DNA of 64,000 bases, from assembly GCF_001718835.1 (NCBI RefSeq), contig NZ_CP013444.1, positions 310,001 through 374,000 on the forward strand, in the 5' to 3' direction. This DNA comes from Burkholderia cepacia. Its GTDB lineage: Bacteria; Pseudomonadota; Gammaproteobacteria; Burkholderiales; Burkholderiaceae. The notes below the pieces were generated by a model. It ran no database searches and had not been told where the DNA came from. It worked only from the letters and a program-made list of their open reading frames with translations. Positions 33,041 through 40,969 of the stretch are shown here, in pieces. The stretch's first letter is position 1. Each line of letters starts with the position of its first letter. Made by a program: the position numbers and the translations under genes.

Positions 33041-34475
33041 GCGGTGAGGATTCGATGTTGAAGCTGAAGGCTCGGACGGTCGCGATGCGCAGTCGTGCTG
33101 CACGCGCGACAGTGGCGATGTCGAGCGGTTTGTTTTGGCGCGCAAGCTGTTCGATTGCGTGCTGCACGCGTCGGCGGACGAATACTTCCTTGCGTCCCGG
33201 CAACTGCGCTACGGTGCCGACAGCTGTCGACTTCGCGGTGATGCGACCGAAGAGGAAGTCACCCATGCCGTATGCGAGGCGGAATTGGTACGCGGACGGG
33301 AGCGGCTCGCGACCGCCGGTGTGCTCGCGCCTGTCGACCTGGCTGTGGGCGATGGCGCTCGTCAGGAAGGACGGAAGCTCGCGTTGAATCCGGCCTCCGT
33401 GAGGTCGGCGCTTCGGAAGTTGGTTAGAGCTGAGCCATTCATCGTCATGACGATGCAGCCAGGTCCACGCAGCCGGCATGGACTTGCGCAATTGGGTTCG
33501 CGTCATCTCGGGATGCTCGCCGATGTGTGCGAGCCACTGAGCACGGTAGCGGTCTCGCTGGTCGCCATCGACCTCTGATTTCGGCCGTTTTGCAGAATAT
33601 GGGGCCGGCAGATGCGAGAGAGCCTCTACGTCGCAGGCAGTGCAGTAGATGAGCACGAGAATCGGCGCAGGTGCTGCGCGGCCACTCTGGCGTACGGCCT
33701 GAAGGCACAAGTCGAGAGCACTTGTGTCGGTCACTAGATGCGTGAGCCTTTCGTCTTCGAACCCTGCGGAGAACAGCTTTTTGAAGTCCCGGTGCAGTCG
33801 CTCCATTCGAAGCGCGCCGCGCTCGGTCACGTACCCTTTCTCGTGCAGCAATCCGAACGTCTTCGGCCAGAGCGGTTCACGCGGCATGACCTCGCTCACC
33901 GAGCACGAAAGCTGAGCGTAGCGGAGTGAGTTGTCAGCTCGTGCATGCCCTCCCGTGCTCGACATGAGTATCTCGAGCGTGCTGGATTCGTGCATGCAGA
34001 CCAGGCGGCAGCCATGCCATGGGCAACGAGTTACATACGGAATACAGTGAGCGCAAAGGGAGGCTTGGCGGGTACGACCGCCAGGCAATTGGTCAGTGCA
34101 CTCTGGGCAGCGCAGGCCGAAGCGGTTTCCCGACTCGACTCCTGGTAGTAATCGGGGGAACATGGTCCTCGACGCGGAGCCACGAGCGATGTTGCGTGTC
34201 GCTGCCTCGGCCATCTCCAAGGACATCCCGCATGTGCCGTACGAGAGCAACGTGTGTTTGGCCAAGACCTCCATAGCGTCACCATATGCATTCTGGGTGA
34301 CGTCACAGAAGCGCTGAGCTCGACACGGGAGTGTGCTGTACAGGAGCAGACCTCGTCGATTTCCGAGGTGGCTGATTTCCTTGGCTTCCTTTGATGTGGT
34401 CGTTTGCGAGACCATTGCAGCTATGCTGGTCACAGTTTCACGAGGTACGGCCGGGAAGAGCATCAAGCGCGTCAT
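32853..34475 (-). CDS. TniQ-family targeting protein, copy A
   Basis: A 540-residue protein with N-terminal LMLFPAVPRETVTSIAAMVS (TniQ start pattern) and zinc-ligand clusters GLRCPECTDQLPGG, SLCAHCIPYVTRCPWHGCRLV at ~120-165. It starts in an ATGA overlap with the tnsC-like stop. The last ~60 residues (after ESSPHDVTK) run through the beginning of the next tniQ in another frame; a one-base shift near the end would restore an ATGA stop-start overlap, so the tail may be a read-through extension. Two TniQ paralogues could serve two target choices, as TnsD and TnsE-like pathways do. Confidence 0.83.
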   Translation of the reverse strand: MTRLMLFPAVPRETVTSIAAMVSQTTTSKEAKEISHLGNRRGLLLYSTLPCRAQRFCDVTQNAYGDAMEVLAKHTLLSYGTCGMSLEMAEAATRNIARGSASRTMFPRLLPGVESGNRFGLRCPECTDQLPGGRTRQASLCAHCIPYVTRCPWHGCRLVCMHESSTLEILMSSTGGHARADNSLRYAQLSCSVSEVMPREPLWPKTFGLLHEKGYVTERGALRMERLHRDFKKLFSAGFEDERLTHLVTDTSALDLCLQAVRQSGRAAPAPILVLIYCTACDVEALSHLPAPYSAKRPKSEVDGDQRDRYRAQWLAHIGEHPEMTRTQLRKSMPAAWTWLHRHDDEWLSSNQLPKRRPHGGRIQRELPSFLTSAIAHSQVDRREHTGGREPLPSAYQFRLAYGMGDFLFGRITAKSTAVGTVAQLPGRKEVFVRRRVQHAIEQLARQNKPLDIATVARAARLRIATVRAFSFNIESSPHDVTKAPSPGPWPVHRQGRAVPAVSTETQSCIQTQPITDERVDAPQPHGAGHTTAGRKRRLS

Positions 34476-35794
34476 GTTGCTTTCCTCATGCTCGCCAGCG
34501 CTATGCTGAGAGGCATACCATCTACTGAAAGTGCCATCGCCAGCGCGGATTCGAGAGGAATCCAGTCTGCGTATAGTCGGGCGGGGCCCTGTCCACAGGT
34601 GGAGAACTTGCCTCCTTGGGTGAGGCGCAATGCTGTCAGGGGCCCGATGTCCAGTTGGAGAGCAACGTCTGCATATGACGAAAGCAACTGTTGGGTGAGT
34701 TCTTCTTCCGGCTCAATTTCTCGCAGGCTGTAGACATAGACTGATAGCTTTGTCGCCAGCTCAGTGAGGCCGGTTGTGAGGCGCCAGAGCTCAGCTGGAA
34801 ACCAATCCGGCGTGGGATGCCGAAATGAAAAAGCGAAGTAGTTGTCCCACAGGTACTCAGCCCACATGAACCACTGGGCTTCATCGAGCCGGAATGCGGT
34901 GATGCTTACCGCGCCCTTGTTCCGTAGAGAGTTGAGCGCTTTGCCGTGCGTGTAAATCTCAGCCGTGGCGCCCGGCGTACCGAAGCAGACAACTGGAATG
35001 CCGGACAGCTCTGTGAATCTTGCGAGAGCGCTGAGCAGCACTCCTGCAGCACTTCCTCTGACAGCCTTGGCCGTCAGGTTAGGGACAAGGAGCGCACCGA
35101 GATTGTGTTGGATTGCCAAGCTACTCATCGCGTTGGCAAAGTCGTCCCAGTTTCGGTGGAACGGCCCGGTCCGGTGCGTCGACGAGCCGTCATTCACCAC
35201 GGAGTCCATTTTTTTGAGCAGAGTGTCAATGAAGCTGCGCGGAGAACCTGTCTCAGGGAAAGGAACAGTCAACGACCTCACAATGCTTACGTCAAATCGC
35301 CCGCCTGCCTGGGCGTCTACGTAGAACCGATGAGCGCTTGTTCCTATGACCCGCTGCACTGCGTCGACTAAAGCCTGCTCCCCCATATCTGCAGGTATGG
35401 ACACCCAAAGGCCCCGTGCACCTGATGTTGGGACATCGACGACCTTGGAGTCGGTGCGCCGTCCGTGTGCGTCTTCTGAATCGGCGATGAAGCTGGCGGC
35501 GTCGTACAGCCGGGCCTGGAATAGCGGGTCCGCTGGATTACGTTCCAGGCGACTGTGGGTGATGTTCGTAACGAGCGCCTGGACGAGGCGTGCCTGGGCG
35601 TCTGTCGCGAAGTTTGCTGTTCCGTCGGATTCCATCAGGCCAGATTTCGTCCGTGCGGGGTCAAAGGTCAGCTGCTCCATTGCGTCGTCATACCCACGCC
35701 AAACAGGCGTGTAGTCGAGTGTAGGATTGCGCTTGCTTACCTTTCCCGGGGCAGAATCCAGGACCTCGTCGACGATTCCGTCTACGGTCGCCAT
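34472..35794 (-). CDS. TnsC-like AAA+ homologue lacking Walker motifs
   Basis: A 440-residue protein. It keeps the order of TnsC landmarks: YTPVWRGYDDAM (N-terminal), RSLTVPFPETGSPRSFIDTL (TnsC 'DCPHDGSLK' region), HRTGPFHRNWDDFANAMSSL, and SGIPVVCFGTPGATAEIYTH (sensor/'GTPKA' region). At the Walker A position (residues ~128-145) the sequence is LWVSIPADMGEQALVDAV with no GKS/T, and at Walker B (~233-243) it is ALLVPNLTAKA with no acidic pair. So it should not bind or hydrolyse ATP conventionally. First gene of the transposition operon. It could be a dead structural platform, or a divergent protein whose ATPase role is provided elsewhere. Confidence 0.72.
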   Translation of the reverse strand: MATVDGIVDEVLDSAPGKVSKRNPTLDYTPVWRGYDDAMEQLTFDPARTKSGLMESDGTANFATDAQARLVQALVTNITHSRLERNPADPLFQARLYDAASFIADSEDAHGRRTDSKVVDVPTSGARGLWVSIPADMGEQALVDAVQRVIGTSAHRFYVDAQAGGRFDVSIVRSLTVPFPETGSPRSFIDTLLKKMDSVVNDGSSTHRTGPFHRNWDDFANAMSSLAIQHNLGALLVPNLTAKAVRGSAAGVLLSALARFTELSGIPVVCFGTPGATAEIYTHGKALNSLRNKGAVSITAFRLDEAQWFMWAEYLWDNYFAFSFRHPTPDWFPAELWRLTTGLTELATKLSVYVYSLREIEPEEELTQQLLSSYADVALQLDIGPLTALRLTQGGKFSTCGQGPARLYADWIPLESALAMALSVDGMPLSIALASMRKAT

Positions 35795-36234
35795 CACGCG
35801 GCACCCCACGTGACTTGGTCGCGAGCATGCGGGCTATACGACGATGGGACACCTAGACGGAATTGTGTGCTGGGCACGACTGCGAACAGGACTCGACCCG
35901 GCTCAAGCCCGGCGAGCGCGAGGTGTTGTGCACCGGGCGCTGGGCGGTCGCTAGTGACGAGGGCCCGGAGGGGGCGAGTGCTCGTGGCGACGCTAGCAAA
36001 CCAGCCAGGAGAGACCGGTGCAGCCACGAAAAATGGATTGGGTGACGCCGTGCTGGCGCCAGCGACGCCACTTTCGAAGGGCGTGTTCATAGGGTTCTCA
36101 CACAAAATCAGGGGGCGCGTGTCTTCCCCCTGAGCCTGCAAAGTAAGCAGGCAAGGGTTGACAAAGCGAACCCCATGTGAGACCGTACGCGCGCGTATTA
36201 CGCGTGGGGTCCCTTTTCGGGGTTCGCCACAAGG

Positions 36235-36271
36235 CGGGGCATCGGGACGGCATTCCCTTTGCCCCGTTTTT
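36235..36271 (+). terminator. Terminator-like nested hairpin
   Basis: CGGGGCA pairs with TGCCCCG around an inner GGGA/TCCC stem, followed by TTTTT on the + strand. With no + strand gene upstream, it may end a small RNA or an incoming transcript. Confidence 0.6.
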
Positions 36272-36386
36272 CATTTGTAAGCTTGGTACTGCGCTAAGAC
36301 CTCCTGGGTGACGAATCTGTGGCCATGCCGCGTGGCTCCTGCGGTGCGGCGAAAAACTCAATTTGTGGTAACTGTGCACAAAGTGC

Positions 36387-36430
36387 AAACCGCAAAATGT
36401 CAGGTGGTGTTAGTTGACAAATGCGGTTTT
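36387..36430. promoter_or_regulatory. Inverted repeat, candidate operator
   Basis: AAACCGCAAAATGTCA and TGACAAATGCGGTTTT are near-perfect inverted arms around a 12-nt spacer, followed by an AT-rich stretch. It lies between the divergent transposition and DUF6471-like genes. It could be an autoregulatory operator or a former element end with TGTCA-type termini; no second copy was found. Confidence 0.5.
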
Positions 36431-36766
36431 ACACGATAATATTCAAAGATATTCTACATTGAGCAATCTCGCACAGCAACATATGTGCGCGTTTTTGCTC
36501 GTCTTTGCATTTCCTTTGCCGTTCTGGCACCTCATCTTCATTTGATTCGCTCGCTCAAGGCGCGGCTCAGAGTTGCTCCGTGCGCCCTGTCTGCCGGGTC
36601 ATGATGTTCGCGCTGCAGCCGTCGTCATCGCCAAGCTGCGGCACAGTACAATCATCCGATGTCGCCCCTTCTTTCGCTGTCGTCCGGCAGCATGGATTCG
36701 CTTCATTTTTGGTGACTTTTACTTCGCTTTAGTTTAGCTCGCCGTCGCACGATTACAAGGAGCCTT

Positions 36767-37285
36767 GTGAGTCAAGTTGATATATCTTGGGCAGATATGG
36801 CAGCGCGTGTTGTGCGGGTCATCCTCGCGCGGAAGGGCATGGGGTACGCAGAACTCGCGAAAGCTCTGGAATCCGTGGGCGTTGAGGAAAATGAGCGGTC
36901 ACTTGCGCTTCGAGTGATGCGTGGTCGAGTGAAGTTCTCGCTGTTGCTCCAAATTTTGCATGTCACGCATTCCACAACACCACGACTCTGGCTCGATGCG
37001 CTATCGTTGGAGGATAGCTGGGAGGCTCGTGCGGCAGCGGTCTTGGACGCGGAACGCGCTAGACATCCAACCGTGTCCGTGGGCGACCTTGCCCTAAGAA
37101 TGGTGCAACTCGGCGCGAGTCTGAGCGAGAAGACACTTGCTTTGCATATCGAACAGGGGACTATTTCGCTCCCCGAATTTCTCCAGTGCGTTGTGGCGCT
37201 CGGCAGCTTGAGCCTTGACCGATACATCGACTACGACGACCTGGTCGCGGTTGCTCGTGGCGCAGCGGCTGAGCGCTCCTTGTGA
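36767..37285 (+). CDS. DUF6471-like double-domain protein
   Basis: A 172-residue protein (GTG start with AAGGA site) made of two similar helical units. Unit 1: WADMAARVVRVILARKGMGY AELAKALESVGVEENERSLA followed by RGRVKFSLLLQILHV. Unit 2: VGDLALRMVQLGASLSEKTLALHIEQGTISLPEFLQCVVALG. The pattern (Y-x-E-L-x-x-x-L-x-x-x-G-V-x-E, then R-G-x-x-x-x-x-x-L-Q-x-L) is that of DUF6471, usually a single copy and thought to be HTH-like. Function unknown; probably a DNA-binding regulator of the cargo. Confidence 0.7.
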   Translation: MSQVDISWADMAARVVRVILARKGMGYAELAKALESVGVEENERSLALRVMRGRVKFSLLLQILHVTHSTTPRLWLDALSLEDSWEARAAAVLDAERARHPTVSVGDLALRMVQLGASLSEKTLALHIEQGTISLPEFLQCVVALGSLSLDRYIDYDDLVAVARGAAAERSL

Positions 37286-37663
37286 GCCGTCTTCAACTAT
37301 CCGTTTGCCGTTCTGATTGCGTCTCCTAGAATGAAATCGGAAGTATTTCATACTTATTTGTAGGGAGCGATGGGGCGGTGCTTTCCCACCGGACTGGCCA
37401 GTGCGCTCTAAGAGCCTTCGGTAATCAGGGGGTGGGGGATTCGCTCGTGGGCGTTTTCGCTCGTCTAGGGAACAGGGAAACCACGGGGCGTGATGGAGAG
37501 GTTGCCAACGGTTCTTGACGTGACTGAGCGGAGAAAGAGATGCACGCTCGCAACAAGCGGCAAAATTTCGCCTGTTACACGGCGCTCTTTACTTTTATAG
37601 GCAAAAATTTGCTTGTAATTTCGCACGTTAGCAGTGCGATGCTTCATGTCGGGGAGGTTGACA
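37286..37663 (+). other. Gap upstream of Xre regulator
   Basis: About 378 bp with no supported gene. An AT-rich segment near 37.58-37.63 kb probably carries the promoter of the regulator; GGGGAGG at 37651 is its ribosome site. Confidence 0.4.
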
Positions 37664-37981
37664 ATGCGCAGCCGAACGGTACAGGAGTGGGAGGTCGAAC
37701 TGGGTGAAAGCTTGAAAGCGCTCCGCCTCCATCGAAACCTCGACCAAATGACCCTTGCGGCACGAGCGGGTATTAGCGTACGTTCGCTGCGAAACCTTGA
37801 AAGCGGAAAGGGTTCGTCGTTGCACACGCTTATCGAAGTCGTACGCACCTTAGGCCGCGAGTCCTGGCTCGAGTTGATTGCCCCGGTTCCAACGGTCAAT
37901 CCTTTGATGATGACGAGAAACGCGAGTCCGAGGCAGCGCGCGAGTAAGCGTCGACGCAAACCTCCATCACAAGCGATGTGA
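37664..37981 (+). CDS. Xre-family helix-turn-helix regulator
   Basis: A 105-residue protein: WEVELGESLKALRLHRNLDQ MTLAARAGISVRSLRNLESG is a Cro/C1-type HTH (residues ~8-62), followed by LHTLIEVVRTLGRESWLELI and a basic tail (RQRASKRRRKPP). The start ATG at 37664 has a strong GGGGAGG site. It resembles HipB-like regulators that precede hipA, but no hipA follows. It may control the HAD gene downstream or the nearby operon. Confidence 0.82.
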   Translation: MRSRTVQEWEVELGESLKALRLHRNLDQMTLAARAGISVRSLRNLESGKGSSLHTLIEVVRTLGRESWLELIAPVPTVNPLMMTRNASPRQRASKRRRKPPSQAM

Positions 37982-38122
37982 TAAGAACTCGGTTGCGCCC
38001 AATGGTTCACTGTGGATGGGCGGACGCGGCCAATGTTTGGGCTCGATACGGAAAGTGATAGAAATGTGCCGGTCCTAATGTCCGTTTTCGATTGCTCAAT
38101 CCTGAAATCGGAGGCCTATGCC

Positions 38123-38680
38123 ATGCGCAAAGAGTTAAAGCCGCAGGTACTGGTCCTGGACCAACCGACACCAACCCTTTTTGTTGATTATGACGGAGCG
38201 CTCCATCGTGGCCATGCGTTGCTTGATGAAAGTGGACACGTGTCACTCGATACGGGGAATCCGCTATTCGAATTTGCTCCTCTCCTGGCCAGCCTGCTTG
38301 ACCCTTATCCCCAGGTTGAAATTGTTCTGACCACTTCATGGCTCGACACGTTGCCTTTCGAAACGGTCTTGTCATATCTGCCGCCACCGCTTGCTAAGCG
38401 GGTAGTCGGGACAACTCAGGGTATCAAGCCACGTTTCGGTTACGTGCAGGACGGCTCCGCGCGGACATACATCATTCGCTCGTACGTATTTGGGCACCGT
38501 CTCAAAAACTGGCTCGCGATTGACGATTCGGTTTACGGTGCATATCACCTGAACACGAACGTTCTCAACTTGGAGCCGCATCTCGTCCTGCTTGACGGTC
38601 AGCGCGGTATTGGAGATGAGGAGGCGCAACAGCGAATTCGAGACTGGCTGGCCGAAGTGCAAAGCTCGAGCAAGAGGTAG
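38123..38680 (+). CDS. HAD-like protein of the Swiss-army-knife RNA-repair group
   Basis: A 185-residue protein beginning at an ATG with a GGAGG site (an upstream in-frame start at 38012 is possible). TLFVDYDGALHRG is the HAD motif I (DxD), EIVLTTSWLDTL the Thr/Ser motif II, and NWLAIDDSVYG the C-terminal Asp pair (motif IV). This set matches HAD domains found in 'Swiss army knife' RNA-repair proteins and many phage/island genes; the fold suggests a phosphatase acting on RNA or nucleotide 3'/5' ends. Its neighbours are defence-like genes. Confidence 0.78.
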   Translation: MRKELKPQVLVLDQPTPTLFVDYDGALHRGHALLDESGHVSLDTGNPLFEFAPLLASLLDPYPQVEIVLTTSWLDTLPFETVLSYLPPPLAKRVVGTTQGIKPRFGYVQDGSARTYIIRSYVFGHRLKNWLAIDDSVYGAYHLNTNVLNLEPHLVLLDGQRGIGDEEAQQRIRDWLAEVQSSSKR

Positions 38681-38731
38681 CGCGGCGTTAGTCACCCATG
38701 TGAGCTGGCGATGACTCTGACGATGCCCCGT

Positions 38732-40969
38732 TCAGAACTCGTCGGGAAGGGTATCGCTTGCCGGCATCGCGTCAAATTCAAACAGGATTCGGAGCAGGCG
38801 AAGCTTGTGGGTGGAGCCTTCCAGCTTTGGCTGAATGCGAGCCTTCAGCTCATCAAGGTGCTGTTGCTGGAGGCGCAATTTGCGTGTGTACAGCGCGAAC
38901 GCAAACTCGCACGCTGCCTCGCCTTGTCGCCGGTTGTGCTGCTCGAAGATGTTTGCCAGCAGGTCCAGCATGAACTGACTGGCGCTCGCTTCTCGCGAGT
39001 AGTCCAGCTCGCTGGGGCGCGCGCAGCGCAAGAGTGCTGCTTGGATTGCGCCATCGTTGTACCGCGTAAAGTTCTCTGGATTGAGGATGACTTGCTGGAA
39101 TGCGTCGGTGGCGAGCCGGTCGCTTTCACTCGTAAATTTTTTCCCCTCTCTGGCATTCTGGAGAAGCGCGCCGGCCGTCGCCAGAACAGCAGCGTTTGTG
39201 TCTTGCTCTTCCTCGTAGAAGCCGTCCCAGTACGCGAAATCAGGACGGAGTCGCATATCCGTAACGAGACTGTCATCGCGCGGCATGAAGACCGCGTTCC
39301 CCAAGCCGTCCGCGGAGCCGGCAAGCCGCTCTAGGCGCGCAGCGAAAGGGTCACCCAACCGCCGTTGAATGTTTCGCAGCGCCTGTAACTCTTCCTGGAA
39401 CGATTCTTCGATACCTTGCCCAACGGCGACGCCATTGAATCTCTCGATTCTGATTTCTGCCCCGGAAGCCGAGTGTTTCAGATTCAACGGAAGTGCAGAG
39501 AGCTGGGCTGCGGTCTCCGCAATCTGGACCCCAATGAAGTAGGTGCGCGCGCCCGAGTGGACGTCGCGTAAGTCACGGCTTATCGAAAGCAGGCGCGTGC
39601 CACGCCCGACCACCGCTGCAACCACCAGAATCCCGGCGGTACCATCCAGCTTGGCGTCACCAGATTCGATTTCGGCATCGCTTACCAGAGTGAGCGGAGT
39701 CGCTCGATGCATGACCTCCCGCAGCTTCTTGGCACAGTATTCCGCAATCTCACGCGACGCTTCATCATCTTGATAGACGATGGCGCTCACCGATGCGGGG
39801 GTCTGCTGACTCACCAGCTTGTCGGCGAAATTCCTGAAGCCGAGGTTACCCATCAGCTTCCGTCCATCGAGATAAATGGGGCGGACTTTGGCGGTTGGAA
39901 TTGGGCCGCGAGCTTGAACGGCGAGCGCGCCGTTCAGACCGTAGGCCTTACATAAATCAGAGACATCTTGCAGTCGATGTTGCTTCTTTCGGAGCAGGAC
40001 GGACTTCGGCAACAAGTCTTCTGGAGCGAAGCGCTCGCCGACGATTGGCAGGTCCTTCAGGTGCTTATGGTGCGGTCTGCCATCGAGGCCTGTCGGAGCC
40101 GGAAGTGCAAAGAGAGCATCCGTGGCGTCCTTCGCGTCGACCAGCGTCAGAAGCGTGACGACTTCGGTGGCGTCGCATTTCACCTTCTGTTTCCAGTCGC
40201 GCTCCAGATTCATCGACGATGATGCCGAGATGAGCGTGAACGACGTGCCATGAAGCGGCGCATCGATTTTGTCTATCCCTTCGTGCGAATGGAATGTGAC
40301 CACGCGAGGCTTTGCAACGCCGAACAACGTGCAGTACATGTCACGCAGCGCGTAGGCCACCGCAGCAATTCCCATCGTGTCGACGAAAATCACATCGAGT
40401 TTCGCCCCAACTTTCAGGGCGCGATTGCAGAGCTTTTCGAGCAGGGCGAACGCGAGGAACTGGACTCCCTCAACTTCGGTCAACGCTTCTTCGGCGCGCA
40501 AGAAGTGCGTCGAGCGCTTTTGAGATGGTTTGACGAAAGTAAAGCCCGGCGGCGCAACGACGGAGACGTGCCTGGCCGAAAACAGTTCTTTGAGACCCGC
40601 GGTCCGGATGGCTGCGGTCTGGCCGCGGAACAACCGTTCAAGGTCGGCAACCGGGTTGGTGAGCGCATCCACCTGCTTGATGGTCCCGTCGTGGCCAAAT
40701 GAGCAGATACAAAGACAAACTTTGTTCGACGTACGGTTCGAAGCCTGGACGAGCAGCGGTTGCTCGAACGCCTTCTTGACCTCAGCGGCTTCCTCTGTCT
40801 CGCAGATGATGGCGACCACGTCCGGCGGATTGATGCCTTGCAAGCCGGCCTCAATGGCATCGGCCAGGTTTGCTACGTTGAACGTGCCTGGTGGTTTGAA
40901 GAGGAAATGGAAGTTTCGGACCGGCGAACTGCTTTCGGGTACCCAATCAAACGCAAAAAAGCCCTTCAT
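38732..40969 (-). CDS. Phosphoribosyltransferase-like protein, partner of GHKL ATPase
   Basis: A 745-residue protein. Two segments look like type I PRTase folds: ~195-275 (KLDVIFVDTMGIAAVAYALR ... GTSFTLISASSSMNLERDW) and ~395-490 (SAIVYQDDEASREIAEYC ... GILVVAAVVGRGTRLLSISR). Both have a strand followed by a Ser/Thr-rich or GRGT loop where a PRPP-binding loop would sit, but the classical DD is not obvious. The rest has no recognised domain. It overlaps the GHKL gene by 4 bp (ATGA), so the pair is coupled. Function unknown; a nucleotide-handling role is inferred from fold and context. Confidence 0.65.
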   Translation of the reverse strand: MKGFFAFDWVPESSSPVRNFHFLFKPPGTFNVANLADAIEAGLQGINPPDVVAIICETEEAAEVKKAFEQPLLVQASNRTSNKVCLCICSFGHDGTIKQVDALTNPVADLERLFRGQTAAIRTAGLKELFSARHVSVVAPPGFTFVKPSQKRSTHFLRAEEALTEVEGVQFLAFALLEKLCNRALKVGAKLDVIFVDTMGIAAVAYALRDMYCTLFGVAKPRVVTFHSHEGIDKIDAPLHGTSFTLISASSSMNLERDWKQKVKCDATEVVTLLTLVDAKDATDALFALPAPTGLDGRPHHKHLKDLPIVGERFAPEDLLPKSVLLRKKQHRLQDVSDLCKAYGLNGALAVQARGPIPTAKVRPIYLDGRKLMGNLGFRNFADKLVSQQTPASVSAIVYQDDEASREIAEYCAKKLREVMHRATPLTLVSDAEIESGDAKLDGTAGILVVAAVVGRGTRLLSISRDLRDVHSGARTYFIGVQIAETAAQLSALPLNLKHSASGAEIRIERFNGVAVGQGIEESFQEELQALRNIQRRLGDPFAARLERLAGSADGLGNAVFMPRDDSLVTDMRLRPDFAYWDGFYEEEQDTNAAVLATAGALLQNAREGKKFTSESDRLATDAFQQVILNPENFTRYNDGAIQAALLRCARPSELDYSREASASQFMLDLLANIFEQHNRRQGEAACEFAFALYTRKLRLQQQHLDELKARIQPKLEGSTHKLRLLRILFEFDAMPASDTLPDEF

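Larger units (their letters stand above)
35795..36766 (-). other. Divergent intergenic region of the transposition module
   Basis: About 970 bp between the leftward tnsC-like gene and the rightward DUF6471-like gene. Open frames are shadows or lack starts. It contains a terminator-like hairpin (36235-36271) and an inverted repeat (36387-36430), then AT-rich sequence. A minus-strand frame at 36.1-36.4 kb (ALWRTPKRDPTRNTRAYGLTW) resembles a sequence I have seen repeatedly in Burkholderia accessory DNA, suggesting a repeated non-coding or RNA-like element. Confidence 0.45.

Noticed and set aside
37634..37663. Upstream GTG start for the Xre regulator
   Set aside because: The ATG at 37664 has an excellent GGGGAGG site, and the extra residues add nothing to the HTH.
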